From Monilinia fructicola (lineage: Eukaryota; Ascomycota; Leotiomycetes; Helotiales; Sclerotiniaceae), in the NCBI GenBank assembly GCA_008692225.1, contig VICG01000013.1, positions 1,178,001-1,242,000 on the forward strand: a stretch of 64,000 bases of DNA, written 5' to 3'. Shown here piece by piece: positions 45,072 through 56,600 of this stretch. Numbering within the stretch: position 1 is the first letter of the stretch; every line of letters starts with the position of its first letter. Under the pieces are notes generated by a model that was not told the origin of the DNA, did no database searches, and saw only the letters and a program-made list of their open reading frames with translations. The translations under genes were made by a program, and so were the position numbers.

Positions 45072-48000
45072 CTAATAAACCTCCAAAACATATCTTCCAG
45101 CCTCCTTCAATCTCTCAATCTCCTTCCTTCCATCAACCTTCTTTCCACTTAATCTACCTTCTTCCCTAATAGCCTCCTCAAGTACCTCTGTAACATCTGG
45201 TACTGGCCATGTAGGACCACACAAATAGAAATGATCCCTCATCCTTGATGTATGCCTGAATGATATCTGAAATGGTTTCTCTCATACGGTCTTGAATGTA
45301 GATCTTTTGCTTTTGATCACGAGAGAATGCTCTTCCTAACAAAGTGATCACGCCGGCATCTTGATAGGCTTCCCATTCTTCACCGTACAAGTATTCCTCG
45401 CGTTGATGACGGGATCCCATGTAAAGGAGGATAGAGCCGATATCCTTTCCTTGAGCCTTTTGCATAGCTCTGTATTGAACGAAAGCACGGAAAGGAGCAA
45501 GACCCGTACCAAGACCAGCCATGATGAGAGGAGCTGTGTCGAGAGTTGGGAGTTTCATGACGGAAGGCTTGACGGAAGCGGTGACCTTGGATCCGACAGG
45601 AAGGGAGGAAAGGTAACGTGTAGCTTGACCGAAACGATCGCGACCCTTTGGATCAACCCAAGACACGACAACAATCATGAGAGCGACGGTGGTTGGGTTG
45701 ACAGCTTGGGAGGAGGCGATGGAATATTCACGACGCTTCATTGGTGAAACGATACGTGCGATGTCATGGAAAGATGGATGAGCTGACTTGAATTCAAGAA
45801 GAATATCAGCGTAGGTGATAGTGTCTACTTCAGCGCGACGCTTGAATTCATTGGCACCCTCTGGGCCACCAAGGGTAAGAAGTTCCTTCTTCTCATTCTC
45901 ATCAGTAGCAAATTCAGCGAGAGCTTCGTAAAACTTCTTTGGTGGTTTGCCGAAGATATCAATATTTTGTACCAAGGATTGGAATACGGTTCTGGTTTCC
46001 CAAACGTTGTTGTCCTCACGAGATGGCACTTCGACAACATCATCTGCGTTGAGACCATAGAATTTCATAAAACTCCTCGACTTCGGTGACATCGTTGACA
46101 GCATGGATACCAAGAGCTTCACCAATATCATACTTAAGACCAGAAGTTCCCAGGTCGAACTCAATATGGAAGATGTTACGGTCGTAGGTGATAGGAGTCA
46201 AGCGACGGTTCTCTTTTACAGTAATCTCATAGGTCTTGGCAGTGAGATCGGGTCGAAGTTCAGATTTAGTACCATAAGCTTCCTTGAAGAGAAGACCCTT
46301 GGCAGCTGCATGCCAACTGCGGAGTTGAGATGGAGCCTCAGTATCTTCCTTTTCGAAGCCAGTAAAGCTACTGGACTTGATAGTCGCAGGAAGATCCAGG
46401 GCCTTAGCCTCGGTATCGATCTCGGACCAAGTCTCAGGAACTTCGACCTTGCGAACAACTTTTTCAATATCAGCTACAGCAGCTTGAAGCTGTTCTTGGC
46501 TTCCATTGATAGCTGCGAGCTTATCTTTGCCACCATCGAGGAGTTCAGGGCGAGCAATCTTCAGGAATGCAATTTCAGTGATCAAAGTCTCGAGAGCTGG
46601 TTCTTTCTCAAAAGCCTCTGACAAAGCTGGATCCAAGACGAATAACTCGACGTTCTTGGACTTGATTTCATTGCGCACAAAGCTAGGAATCTTCTTCTCC
46701 AAATCTTCATCCTTGACACCTGGAAGCTTAACAATAATCTTTCCATATGGTTTGACATTTTTCAAGATTCCAATGTCCTTGAATAGATTGTAATTTCCAA
46801 CATAAGTAACATCAGCTTCTTCGATTGGATATGCAGCTTCGATTGATTTCTTAGAGCTTCGGATATCAGTTCTAACAACACCACCTTGAATGAAGTTGTG
46901 ATGGGTTTGATTGATGAGGACATTGCTTGCCGAATCCCCAGAAAGAAGTTTGCTGATAGCAGAAGGAGCAGTAACAGCAGCGGAATCCTCAACATCGAAG
47001 AATGTGTATTGCTCAACCTGTCCAGCAGCCAAGAGCGAAACTGACTCAGTAGATGACTTGCCGCCACCAAGTTGATAGAAGATGCTAGCGATAGAGGTGG
47101 GTGTGAATACTTGTGATCGCGCATACTTGATATCGACAACGCTGGGAGCAGTTGGGAATTTATCAGAGAATACCGTGGCTGCCAAAACATCCTCATACAA
47201 GTTAGAGTGACCAGAAACATCCGTTGCAGCTGTTTGGTCCAAAACTTGACCAAGAACTGCAACACGTCTAACCGATGCAGGGAGAACCTTCAAGAAAGCT
47301 TCCTCTACAAAAGGTCTGTAAACTCTGACATTGACCACGCCAACTTTCTCTCCTTCAGCTGAAAGCTTCTTAGCTACTTGAGTGGCAAGAGAGCTCTCAA
47401 CAGAACCGAAGACAACCAAAACCGATTCAGGAGAATCATGTCCACTGTACTCAAAAAGGCCATAGGATGTACCAAGCTCGCTGTTAAAGGCTTCAAGAAG
47501 AGAAGAAACCTTGCTTTCAGCGTCGGCTCTCTTTCCAAGCTTTGAAATCTCATCAAGAACAGTCTTGTAAGAACTGGTGAGACCAGACTGGCTCAGAATA
47601 TCAATTACACGAAGTGTGTCGCGTCCAACTGTGATTCCATCGTATGTGTGGATTGTTGGAAGGATGGTTGCTAACAGTGTAGAGAAGAGAGACATGTGCT
47701 GGGCTTCATATGCAGATGAACTAGAAACCAAACCAAGACCCAACTCCTCTGCCACAGTTAAGGCAGTTGCATAGTCTGTAACGAGACCAGTGGATCCCGG
47801 TGCATAATCAACAGCCGCGACATGAGCAACAAATGGGTTTGCGACAGAGTATAACAAAGAGAGTTGATCGAGAGTCGAGCGCAGGTGTTGCAGGCTGGAG
47901 GAAGATGCCAAAAGGGATTGAGGAATATGTCTCTTTGCCAAATCAAAATCCTTGGAAAATATGTACCCCAAAGCAATCGATCCCGCACCAGAGCGAGTCT

Positions 48001-48432
48001 GCATGGGAGACACTTGTGTGGTATATCCATTGGCGTTCTTAGTGTTTGCAGCAGCCCATGACTTCACAGCAACATCTAAATCAAACGATTCTGGGGAATA
48101 AGAGAAGATCTTATCGGAAAGCGCATATGCCACTTGTTGAATCAAAGTTTGTGCAGTAACATAGGTAGGACCATTGATTGCATCGTATTCAATTGGTTGT
48201 CCAAATGGCAAATTGGAGGACTTTTGGGAGAATGTTCGGAAAGAGGATTCGCTCTCGGAGTTCCAAGTAGACTCCAGGTAATCTTTACCAAATGGTTCCT
48301 GGAGAGAAGAGAATAATTAGACACATGTGAATGATTGTGATGAGGGACTCTTTGGCTTACCTGCTTGGATCCATCACCCTGTGGGTTGGAGTTTATGCCC
48401 TTGGTTTGATCATAATCTGCTTGAGCTGCCAT
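45072..48432 (-). CDS. MET10: Sulfite reductase [NADPH] flavoprotein alpha subunit, about 1098 aa, two frame breaks
   Basis: Passes electrons from NADPH through FAD and FMN to the siroheme beta subunit in sulfate assimilation (cytosol). Exon 1 48432-48361 (MAAQADYDQTKG), a 62-base intron, then exon 2 48298-45072. The N-terminal two thirds is the pyruvate-ferredoxin-oxidoreductase-like part of fungal MET10 (ALGYIFSKDFDLAKRHIPQS); the FAD-binding part (FHIEFDLGTSGLKYDIGEAL, RREYSIASSQ) and NADPH-binding part (MAGLGTGLAPFRAFVQYRAM, LLYMGSRHQREEYLYGEEWE) follow. Two single-base breaks: the A4 run at 46069-46072 (before KFYGLNADDVVEVPSRED) and the A3 run at 45229-45231 (before YLCGPTWPVPDV). Removing one base at each gives one continuous frame to the expected terminus RYVLEVY at 45072. 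Confidence 0.94.
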
Positions 48433-50040
48433 TCTCGCGGTAGGATGGTGGCGGGGTATCTTCTTAGAACCTTTTGGCAACACAAGAATGCGAACAGAAC
48501 CTTGGAAAGAAAGGAAAGGAAAGGACAAGATCTTCCAAGACAAGTTGACTTGATATAATTCTTGTAAAGAAGAAAAAGAATGAGATTGTTGAGAGACGAC
48601 AACAAGACAAGAAAATATTCAAGTAGAATCGAAGGAGATAATAATATCCCTTTCCCTTGTCAACTTAACCTGAAAGAGAAAATGGATAAAAGGGAATGGA
48701 ATACTAGGGAGGTACTAGTAAGTATATATATATATAGAGAGAGAGAGTTAGAAGAAGTGTATATATTCTAACTATATATATATTTATATTTAAATATAAA
48801 TATAATATTCAAATATAAATATAAATATAAAATATAAATATATAATATGAGTGTGTGTATACAAATACTCTTTTGGAATGCAAAAACCGAAATCCCCGAT
48901 AAAAATCCCCTCTTTTAGTAATATCGAATAGATTGGCCACGGATGAAATATGAACTTTTCACCAATTGCCTTTCATCTTCTTTCTTCATTTTGCCCAGAA
49001 GTGAATTTTGATGGAGATTTGATTGAATATGGGAGAAAATTCGTCAAGTTTGCCAGAGCACGAGAAAGCACGCAATTCCAAGCAAGCTAAACGTCTTCCA
49101 GACTAAGAGTACCCCCCTGTCAAAGGGTGATCGGATCGGATTAAAGTTTGAGCGATGCCGACACGCCGAGAATCGCTTTGTCCGAGCGAACATCTGCAAT
49201 CAACAATGAAATGAAATCAATCCACGGCCCGGGATACTTGTAATGAATGGAAATGGATCCTTTACATAACCTTGGAAGGTTAATTACTTATTATCTTCCG
49301 TACTCTGTACAGAGTCGATCCTCTTGTTCTTTACCGTCCAACCTTGGAAGCACCTAGTAACTCCAGGGCTACAAGTAGTAGAACTACTCTTCTCAATCTC
49401 TTTTTTGGAATCTTCAATTCATAAAATCAACTCTGCTATATCATCTGATCACGAGTTCATGATATTAACACCTGGGCACTTTCAAATCTTGATGCTGAAC
49501 TATGAACTACCTAGGTACCTCCCTAGGTAGTATTCCATCCAATCTACTTGTATTGAGAACCATTTATCTCAATCCATTAGAAGCTCGGCAGCAGAGGCAT
49601 ACAGAGTAACAAGGTTCACTGGTGGTTGTCATAAACGAGCCGACAAGTTGAAGGCCATTTTCTTCTTACCTATACAGCGATAGTGCTAATACAGGTGCCC
49701 AGGTGATCTGAGAAATGGAACAAAAATATCTTCATGTGCTGCGTATGATCTCAGCTTAAAATGCAATACGAAGTGAGGGGCGTTGAGATGTGCCTCGAAG
49801 ATGATTGCTCCCTACGATCTACCGGTCATCCGTTCTGACGAACCCGTAGAACTTTCAACAATCCTGCTGTGGATGGGTGTTATCTCCCTTCCAAAGTACA
49901 TCTACAGCCATCCAAGGCATTTCCAGACATCACCGCATTTTTTCAAATTGACGAAGAGCCACTGAAGCATGTATGGATAGACCATTGTAACATTATTTAT
50001 CCTTTGTGATACTTGCGGCAACACCGCCTGCTGAAAACAA

Positions 50041-50075
<35 letters not shown>

Positions 50076-50104
50076 CATAGCTTATGAAATTTCATCATTA
50101 TATT
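48433..50104. other. Intergenic, MET10 upstream region
   Basis: About 1.7 kb. TA/AAATAT tracts at 48724-48850 and a (TA)n run at 50044-50074. No gene or RNA is supported. Confidence 0.45.
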
Positions 50105-50607
50105 TCATTCATCATCATCATAATTTATTACTTCTTCTCTCTCAGTAGCAGGTCTGCTTGGACCATCGACAGCTTTTTCAACCTGTCCAGCAAGACCATC
50201 CTTTGCAGCATCGAATTGGGAACCAATAGCACCATCCTATTGACGAGTCAGCTTCTGATATTGTGGGATTAAAGATAGATTTAAACATTACCTTGGAGAA
50301 TGGACCACCAATTTTCTCACCAATCTGTCCAATGTTTCCATCTGGGTTGAATTGCTTGCCAATGGCGCCCCCGGATGAAATGACAGAAGGGTTCTAGTAA
50401 TGCATTCAATCAGCTCAATGCATCCCAATGTCCAATCCAAAAAAGGTACTGGCTACTCACAGATGGGCTTGAGTCCTTCTTTTCTCCCGCAGCTTGAGCA
50501 GCTTCTTCTACCCGTCTATCGGCCATATTTCTTGAGAAAAGTGTTGAAGGTTTGAAGATTGTAGAAGTGGATTGGGAGAGAGTCTTTCTTGAGATAGTGC
50601 GCAACAT
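50105..50607 (-). CDS. Small repeat protein with mitochondrial-type leader, 126 aa
   Basis: Exons 50607-50461, 50393-50292 and 50236-50105, all phase 0, give 127 codons including stop. The N-terminus MLRTISRKTLSQSTSTIFKP is Arg/Lys/Ser-rich without acids, as in mitochondrial presequences; an internal Met (MADRRVEEAAQ) at residue 28 could give a shorter form. The body has a loose internal repeat (GGAIGKQFNPDG, GGPFSKDGAIGSQF) with an aromatic every 10-13 residues, then an acidic tail ending NYDDDE. Similar short Gly-Ala-Ile-Gly repeat proteins occur in other ascomycetes, from memory; function unknown. Confidence 0.75.
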
Positions 50608-51691
50608 TTGGAATGATTTTGATGAAGATGAAAAGAAAGGGGGGAGATTGTGAGATATTTATATTGTTCAACTAACATCTAACTCTATCGCCTTCGCCTT
50701 CGAGATGGATGAAGGTAGACTGCATTGTGCGTTGTACCTAATCATGACATCAAGACTAATCATAGCGTTCAAATATCATGATTTGCATCAATACGATTTC
50801 AACCCGAAAGAGAAGACTCTCCTAACGAACTTTCCCCATGATTTAGCTCTTTGTCGATATACCCGTGGACACTGCACTACTGTCGATCATATGTACGTTC
50901 CGTATGGCTAGAAATGCGATTTCGAATCTTCAATTGGGAAACCTGCATATTGAGATATCCGGATCTATACTACGTATGCTTATTCGTGCTCTTTCAATGA
51001 AATTCACTTTTCTTATACTATTGATATTGACGATAATGAGCAGATGATTCAATCGCTAATACGAAATAAATGCCCCGTATTACAGTACATCGCTTCAACA
51101 TTCGCTCAGCGGCGGCAAGATGATGCTTACATAAGCCACATCTGTAAGGTTACTTACCTCCAGCTGTTGGTTGCATGGTTGCATCACAAATTCGGCATAA
51201 TAGCGTTAGGTTACATCCAACTACCACCAACAAACTACTCTGCACAAGTACCGGTAACACCAAAAAAAGTATATCTTCATTTTCCAGATCCAAAACCCAA
51301 AATCCTCAACTCAAGACCACTCGTCCGTTTCTCATGCAAAATCCAAGTGCTTTTCATTTCACACAATAACAATGCACCCGAACCCACTATTCCCTTACAG
51401 CCATGATTTCTTATCGTTATCACCGAAAGTTCCTTGGAAATGGGTGCTTGCGGAATCCGCTTTGTTGTACTTGATCATTTTAAGGTTTGTTCGGACGAGC
51501 GAATGCCGACCACTTTATTTTGTACGGAATGCCGGTATAAAGGGTATAAGTATCTATTTCATTCCTTTCTAGTGATCAATGCGTCTGTCTATTTTGAATC
51601 TTGAGAATCACTATTTGTGCTTTGCATCTATATCTGCATCTCGGAAAGCTTAGCGATTCAATACGGGGTATAATCATCACATAAGGTCACA
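50608..51691. other. Intergenic, divergent promoters
   Basis: About 1.1 kb between the small repeat protein (minus) and FMP52 (plus). Several overlapping 60-120 codon frames without recognisable domains are left out. Confidence 0.4.
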
Positions 51692-52501
51692 ATGACTTCT
51701 ACCTCATTAGTAGGCAGTACAGGCCTTGTAGTAAGTCCCCCTTCCCATAGCATACCTCAACATGCACCCGCTAACCTTCCCCCCAGGGCTCCTACATCCT
51801 CTCAACCCTCATCGCCCACCCCAGCATCTCCAGCATCCACACCCTCTCCCGCCGCGACCCTCAACCAGCCTCCCCCAAACTCCACCCCCTCACCTCCCCC
51901 GACTCCACCACCTGGTCCGCCCTCCTAAACGCCATCACCCCACCGCCAACCCTCTTCTTCTCCTCCCTCGGCACCACCCGCGCCCAAGCCGGCAGCATCG
52001 ACGCCCAGCGCAAAATCGACCACGACCTCAACCTCGCCCTCGCCACCACCTTCGCGCAAGCGCCCGCCCCCAAGAAAATCTACATCCTCATCTCCACCTC
52101 GGGCGCAAACCCCACCTCCATGATCCCGTACTCGCGCATGAAGGGCGAACTCGAGGATGCCGTCAAGGCGCTCGCCCTGGGCCCCGACAGCCCCGACGAG
52201 CCCCGCCAGCCCGGCCTCAACCACGTCATCATCCTCCGGCCCGGCCTGATCGTGGGAACGCGCAGCGACTCCCCGCCCGCCCGAGTTTGTGATGCGCAAG
52301 GTGGCCGGGCTGGCCGGCTGGATCAATCCCGCGTTGAAGGATTGTTGGGCGCAGGACGCCGAGGTGATTGGGAGGGCGGCGGTGAACGCGGGCTTGAGGG
52401 CGCTGGAGGGGAAGGACGGCGAGAATGTGGTTCCGAGGGTGTGGGAGCTGGGCATGGCGGATATTGTGAGGTTGGGGCGGACGGAGTGGAAGGGGGAGTA
52501 G
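51692..52501 (+). CDS. FMP52: FMP52-like NAD(P)-binding protein, about 250 aa, one frame break
   Basis: Short atypical Rossmann-fold protein of the mitochondrial outer membrane (yeast Fmp52); activity unknown. Exon 1 51692-51730 encodes MTSTSLVGSTGLV, the start of the dinucleotide-binding loop GSTGLVGSYIL, completed across a 56-base intron; exon 2 is 51787-52501. Family features follow: ISSIHTLSRRDP, FFSSLGTTRAQAG, KIYILISTSGANP, PYSRMKGELEDAV (the Y-x3-K-type motif) and ILRPGLIVGTR. The frame breaks in the C-rich stretch 52271-52282; one C fewer continues into FVMRKVAGLAGWINPALKD and on to the stop at 52499-52501. Exon 2 is very C-rich (third-position GC near saturation in its first half), unlike the neighbouring genes. 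Confidence 0.88.
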
Positions 52502-52829
52502 GAGGAGGAGTAGGAGGAGGAGGAGGTGCATGAAGATGAAGACGCGAGAGCTAAGTTCAGGTAGGGACTGATAGGGACGACATGGAACGTGGCAACTTTT
52601 TCTTTGCTTAACTAGAGTTTCGGGTGATCATTTTGCTAGTTTGGATAATTCAAAATACACATATCAACCCCCATCTCAAAACTTCCTCTCCGTCAAAATC
52701 ACCCCACTCCACGCCACTAACATACATACACCCACCCACCTCACCCCCTCTTCTCCCCCCTCCCAAACCCACTCCCCTTCCCCTCCCCCCCACCCCCTTC
52801 AGCGCCCCCCTCCCCCGACGTCCCCCGAC

Positions 52830-53158
52830 TCACCTCCCCATTCGCCGGACTAACCTCCAACGGGTTCGCGCCCGCTCCTCGCCCTCGCCCCGCCTGCGCC
52901 CTCTCCGCCTCCGGCCGCGTCGTCCCCGGATCAAACGCCGCGGTCTCCTGTCGCGCCGCCGCGTCGTCGCTCCCCGACTTGCTGTACTCCGTCGCTTCCG
53001 TGTTGATGGAGTCCTTGTGCTGGGCGTCTTTGCGGGGGTGCTTGAGGGGGGTGGTGTGCGTGAAGGGGCGGGTGGTGAGGGGGGTGCGGCGGCCGGGCGC
53101 GCGCGATGAGGGAGAGGCGCGGGAGGGGGAGGGGAATGTGGATGTGGATGGGGGACAT
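52830..53158 (-). CDS. Small conserved-looking fungal protein, partial model, one frame break
   Basis: Start ATG 53158 (MSP…). The G5 run at 53150-53154 must lose one base for the start to join the frame carrying HPRKDAQHKDSINTEATEYS, then KSGSDDAAARQETAAFDPG, then NPLEVSPANGE. That hydrophilic core, with NTE-x-TEYSKSGSDD and NPLEVSPAN, resembles a short, mostly disordered ascomycete protein family of unknown function (from memory). The N-terminus is Ser/Arg/Pro-rich and acid-free, compatible with mitochondrial import. A GTGAGT donor follows NGE at about 52835; the last exon is not resolved and probably lies within 52.64-52.76 kb. Very high GC, sharply different from the AT-rich transposon 300 bases away. 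Confidence 0.55.
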
Positions 53159-53196
53159 GGTTTGTTTGTTTGGTTTGTTTCGTTCGCTGTGGTGCT

Positions 53197-53199
<3 letters not shown>

Positions 53200-53237
<38 letters not shown>

Positions 53238-53241
53238 TGTA
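53200..53241. repeat. (GCGT)n microsatellite
   Basis: About ten GTGC units (GCGTGCGTGCGTGCGT…) just upstream of the small minus-strand gene; a GACAT repeat follows at 53355-53387. Confidence 0.95.
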
Positions 53242-53486
53242 TATACTGCAGTATACGTACAGTCAGTCACCCAATATATCCACAGCTAATCCAAGTGAGT
53301 TTGACGTGTGCCGATCTCGAATTGGACATCTATCATATGATGAAATGAAATGAAGTGACATGACATGACATGACATGACATGACATGAATTACGGGTAGA
53401 GAGTTTAACGGGATTGATATAAGGATTGTTAAACTTACGTCGACTTGACTTGGTGCACGTTGGGTTAATGTGAATCGAAGAGGGGT

Positions 53487-53652
53487 TGTTACAGTGTATT
53501 ATCAATCTCATGGTCACATGACCATACTAGCCTAATTCGCCTAACTTATCTTAGATTAGCTTAGCTTAGTTTAAATAAGCGGGGCTTATAAAAAGGGCTT
53601 CGTTTACTTTTACAAATCCTTATCTTAATTTAATTTAATTAAAACATTTACA
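53487..53652 (+). repeat. 5' LTR, 166 bp
   Basis: Left long terminal repeat, TGTTACAGTG to CATTTACA. It aligns without gaps to the right copy. The GCGGGGCTTATAAAAAGGGCT block may be the promoter/TATA region. Confidence 0.93.
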
Positions 53653-56600
53653 AATGATAGCAAGCTTTTTTTGTTTATTACTATTAGTTATATATTAGTA
53701 TTAGGGATAGATACGATTTATTCAATTAAACCTTTTATTAGCCTTTGTTTTGTATATTAATCGTTTTTTTTTTAAGCTTTTTTTATTATATCGTTTGTAT
53801 AATTTTATTGTATTTTTAATATAATATAAATAATACTATTATATTTAAAATATTATTTTACAATTAAGTTTAGTTTTAGATCCTTAAAAAAGTATAATTT
53901 GTTAACTTTTTTTTTACTTAAAAATCTAAAACTAAAAATAAATTATCAACAAATTAAATTGAAATTATTATTTAAATTCTTGAAAATTATAATAAAGTAA
54001 ACAAATTATCTATACCTTCCTTAATATTCGAATATATATCTACTATATTAATCAGTATTACCCTTATATTACAAATCCTTACTAATTAATAAAATAATTA
54101 TATTAAGTTTATAGAATTTGTACAAAAACTTATAAACTCTTTAAATAATCTATAATTATTACATAAACTTTGATTTTTTTTTAAATATTAAATCAATCTT
54201 TTTTATCATCTATACCTTTACTTATATTTATATTAAACATCAAGAATATAAATATATTTAATATTATTGCTTTTATAATAGATTAATTTTAATAGCTTTT
54301 TATTATTATTTAAAGATTATTTTTATAAGTTTATAATTAATAAATTTATTCAGTTTTATTCATAAAATTTAAACTATTTTAATTTTAATAATAAATCAAA
54401 ATTATTTATAAAAATTATTAATAATAAAATTATTTATTATAATATTTTTTTTTTTATTATTTAAATTAAAGTAAAGTTTACTAATATTATTAATGAATTA
54501 TTTGTTTTATACATTGTTATTTTTTAGTTTAACTAATATCTTAAAGGTAAAATTAAACTATAATATACAAATGAGATCTTGAATATTACATATACAGAAT
54601 TTAAAGCTAATATTGAGAATTGGTATACCAAGCTGGAGATTTGTTTCAAAATATTATTTAAAGTTGTATTAAAAAAGCTTAAAAGATTAAAGTATACCAT
54701 TAACAATATACAAAAGTATAAAAATTCTGAAAAATTTATTCAAAAGTTAATAATTCTTGGATACAATATTAATACAATTAAATTCAAATATATTTAAATG
54801 CTTATTATTTACTATTATTTATTTATTGAGTTATAAATTTATATTTTTGCTTTTACCTTCAAAACAAGTTTGTTAATCTTTATAAAATAGATTAAATAAA
54901 AAAAAGATAATTAGTTTAATATTTAACGTTTAAACAATATATTATACAATTAGTACAATAATAAACAGTTTTTTTATACTTTATATTATTAAAATAATTA
55001 TAAAACTTTCTCTTTTTTTCTTTTCTTTTATTATCTAATAAAAAATTCTATAATAATAAAAAATCGAATATTAACAAATTAAAGGATAATATTAGAAAAG
55101 ATACTATATTATCAGAAAAAAAACTATATTGAAAAAAGGATTTTTGTTGTAACCAAAAATCTAGAGTTTAAATAATCTTTAAAACTAGTAAAATAATTGA
55201 AAAAACCAACAATAAAATTATTATTACAAAATATAATAAAGATAATTTATATAATTAAATTTATTATTAAAGCTTAAAAAATAATGAAAATAAGTTAAAT
55301 TAAAAATCTAAAGATAATAATAAGGATTTAAATATTTAAAATATTTATTTAATCTATTATACTAATATTGGGCTATATAAGCCATTAATATCGAAAATTA
55401 CTAGAAATATAAGGTCCAAAATTATTTATCGTTTAAATATTGATATTTCAAAATTTTGCGAGAAAAATCAAAAGTTAAAAGATACCTCTTTAATTTATAT
55501 TTTTAAGTATAATTCTATTTTATTTTTTATTGTTTCTAATATTCATACAAATAAAAATTATTATAAATGTTTTATATATAAAGAATTTTTTTTATCTAAT
55601 AATAAATTACATTTACACTTTTACAATAAGTATCCAAAATTTAAATTTATTACATAACACTTTAAATCCAAAATTATTAATTAATTATAAATCATTAAAT
55701 CTTTAACTCTTTGCATTACCAATAATTTTAATTAAATTATTCTAATAAAATCCATTAGGATAGTTTTTTGCATTATACCTTTACTATAAATTGTTTAATT
55801 TACCACCTTAAAAAGCAAATTATTATTAGATTATATTTTTAAAGGTTAAAAGTATACTAAAATTATATTGATATTAAATAGTTTTTAAAATAATATTTAT
55901 TTTATCTGTTTTGATATTAATTGTAATATAAATTTAATTAATAGAAAATTCCTATTTAAGATATATCTTATCACTAAGATTTATATTATAAAAAAATCTT
56001 TAAAAATTTATAATTTAGAATTTTAGTTTTATAATACTAATAATTTTATAAACTTAAACTTTTTTTTATTTATTACTAATAGTTTCTTTATATATTTCTA
56101 TTATAAGATTTATATCGTTAACAAATTAGATACACAAATTTTGCTGGGTTTTAATATCATTATTATAAAAAATTAAATTATTGATTTAAATAATTAACTA
56201 ATAACGTTATTTTAATATATAAATTTATAGATTAATATTTTTACACTGGCAAAGTTTGTTAAATATAAAATCCTTATTTTTATTAAGAAAAAACTAATAA
56301 TTCTACCCTATTCTTACGTTTTTGTTATTATTTTAAATAAAAAAAATAATAAGCTTATTCTACTAAAATACAATATAATTTATAAACTTATACATTAAAA
56401 TAACTTTAATTTTTTTGTATTTTTAGTATTTAACATATACAAATCGATTATAATTAAGAATTTTAATAATAAAAAAATTATTATCCATAAATATACTAAG
56501 TTTAGGAATATAATCGATTCTAATGTTCAAACAATGATAACTATAAATAATCCTTATATATATCACCTCATTCAAATATTAGTTATTATACAAAGTTTTA

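Noticed and set aside
45072..48432. MET10 as a true pseudogene
   Set aside because: Only two single-base insertions in homopolymers in an otherwise perfectly conserved 1,098-codon frame, matching the window-wide error pattern.
54579..54797. 72-codon frame inside the AT-rich region as an independent gene
   Set aside because: Lys/Ile/Asn-rich remnant within the LTR element; best read as decayed gag.
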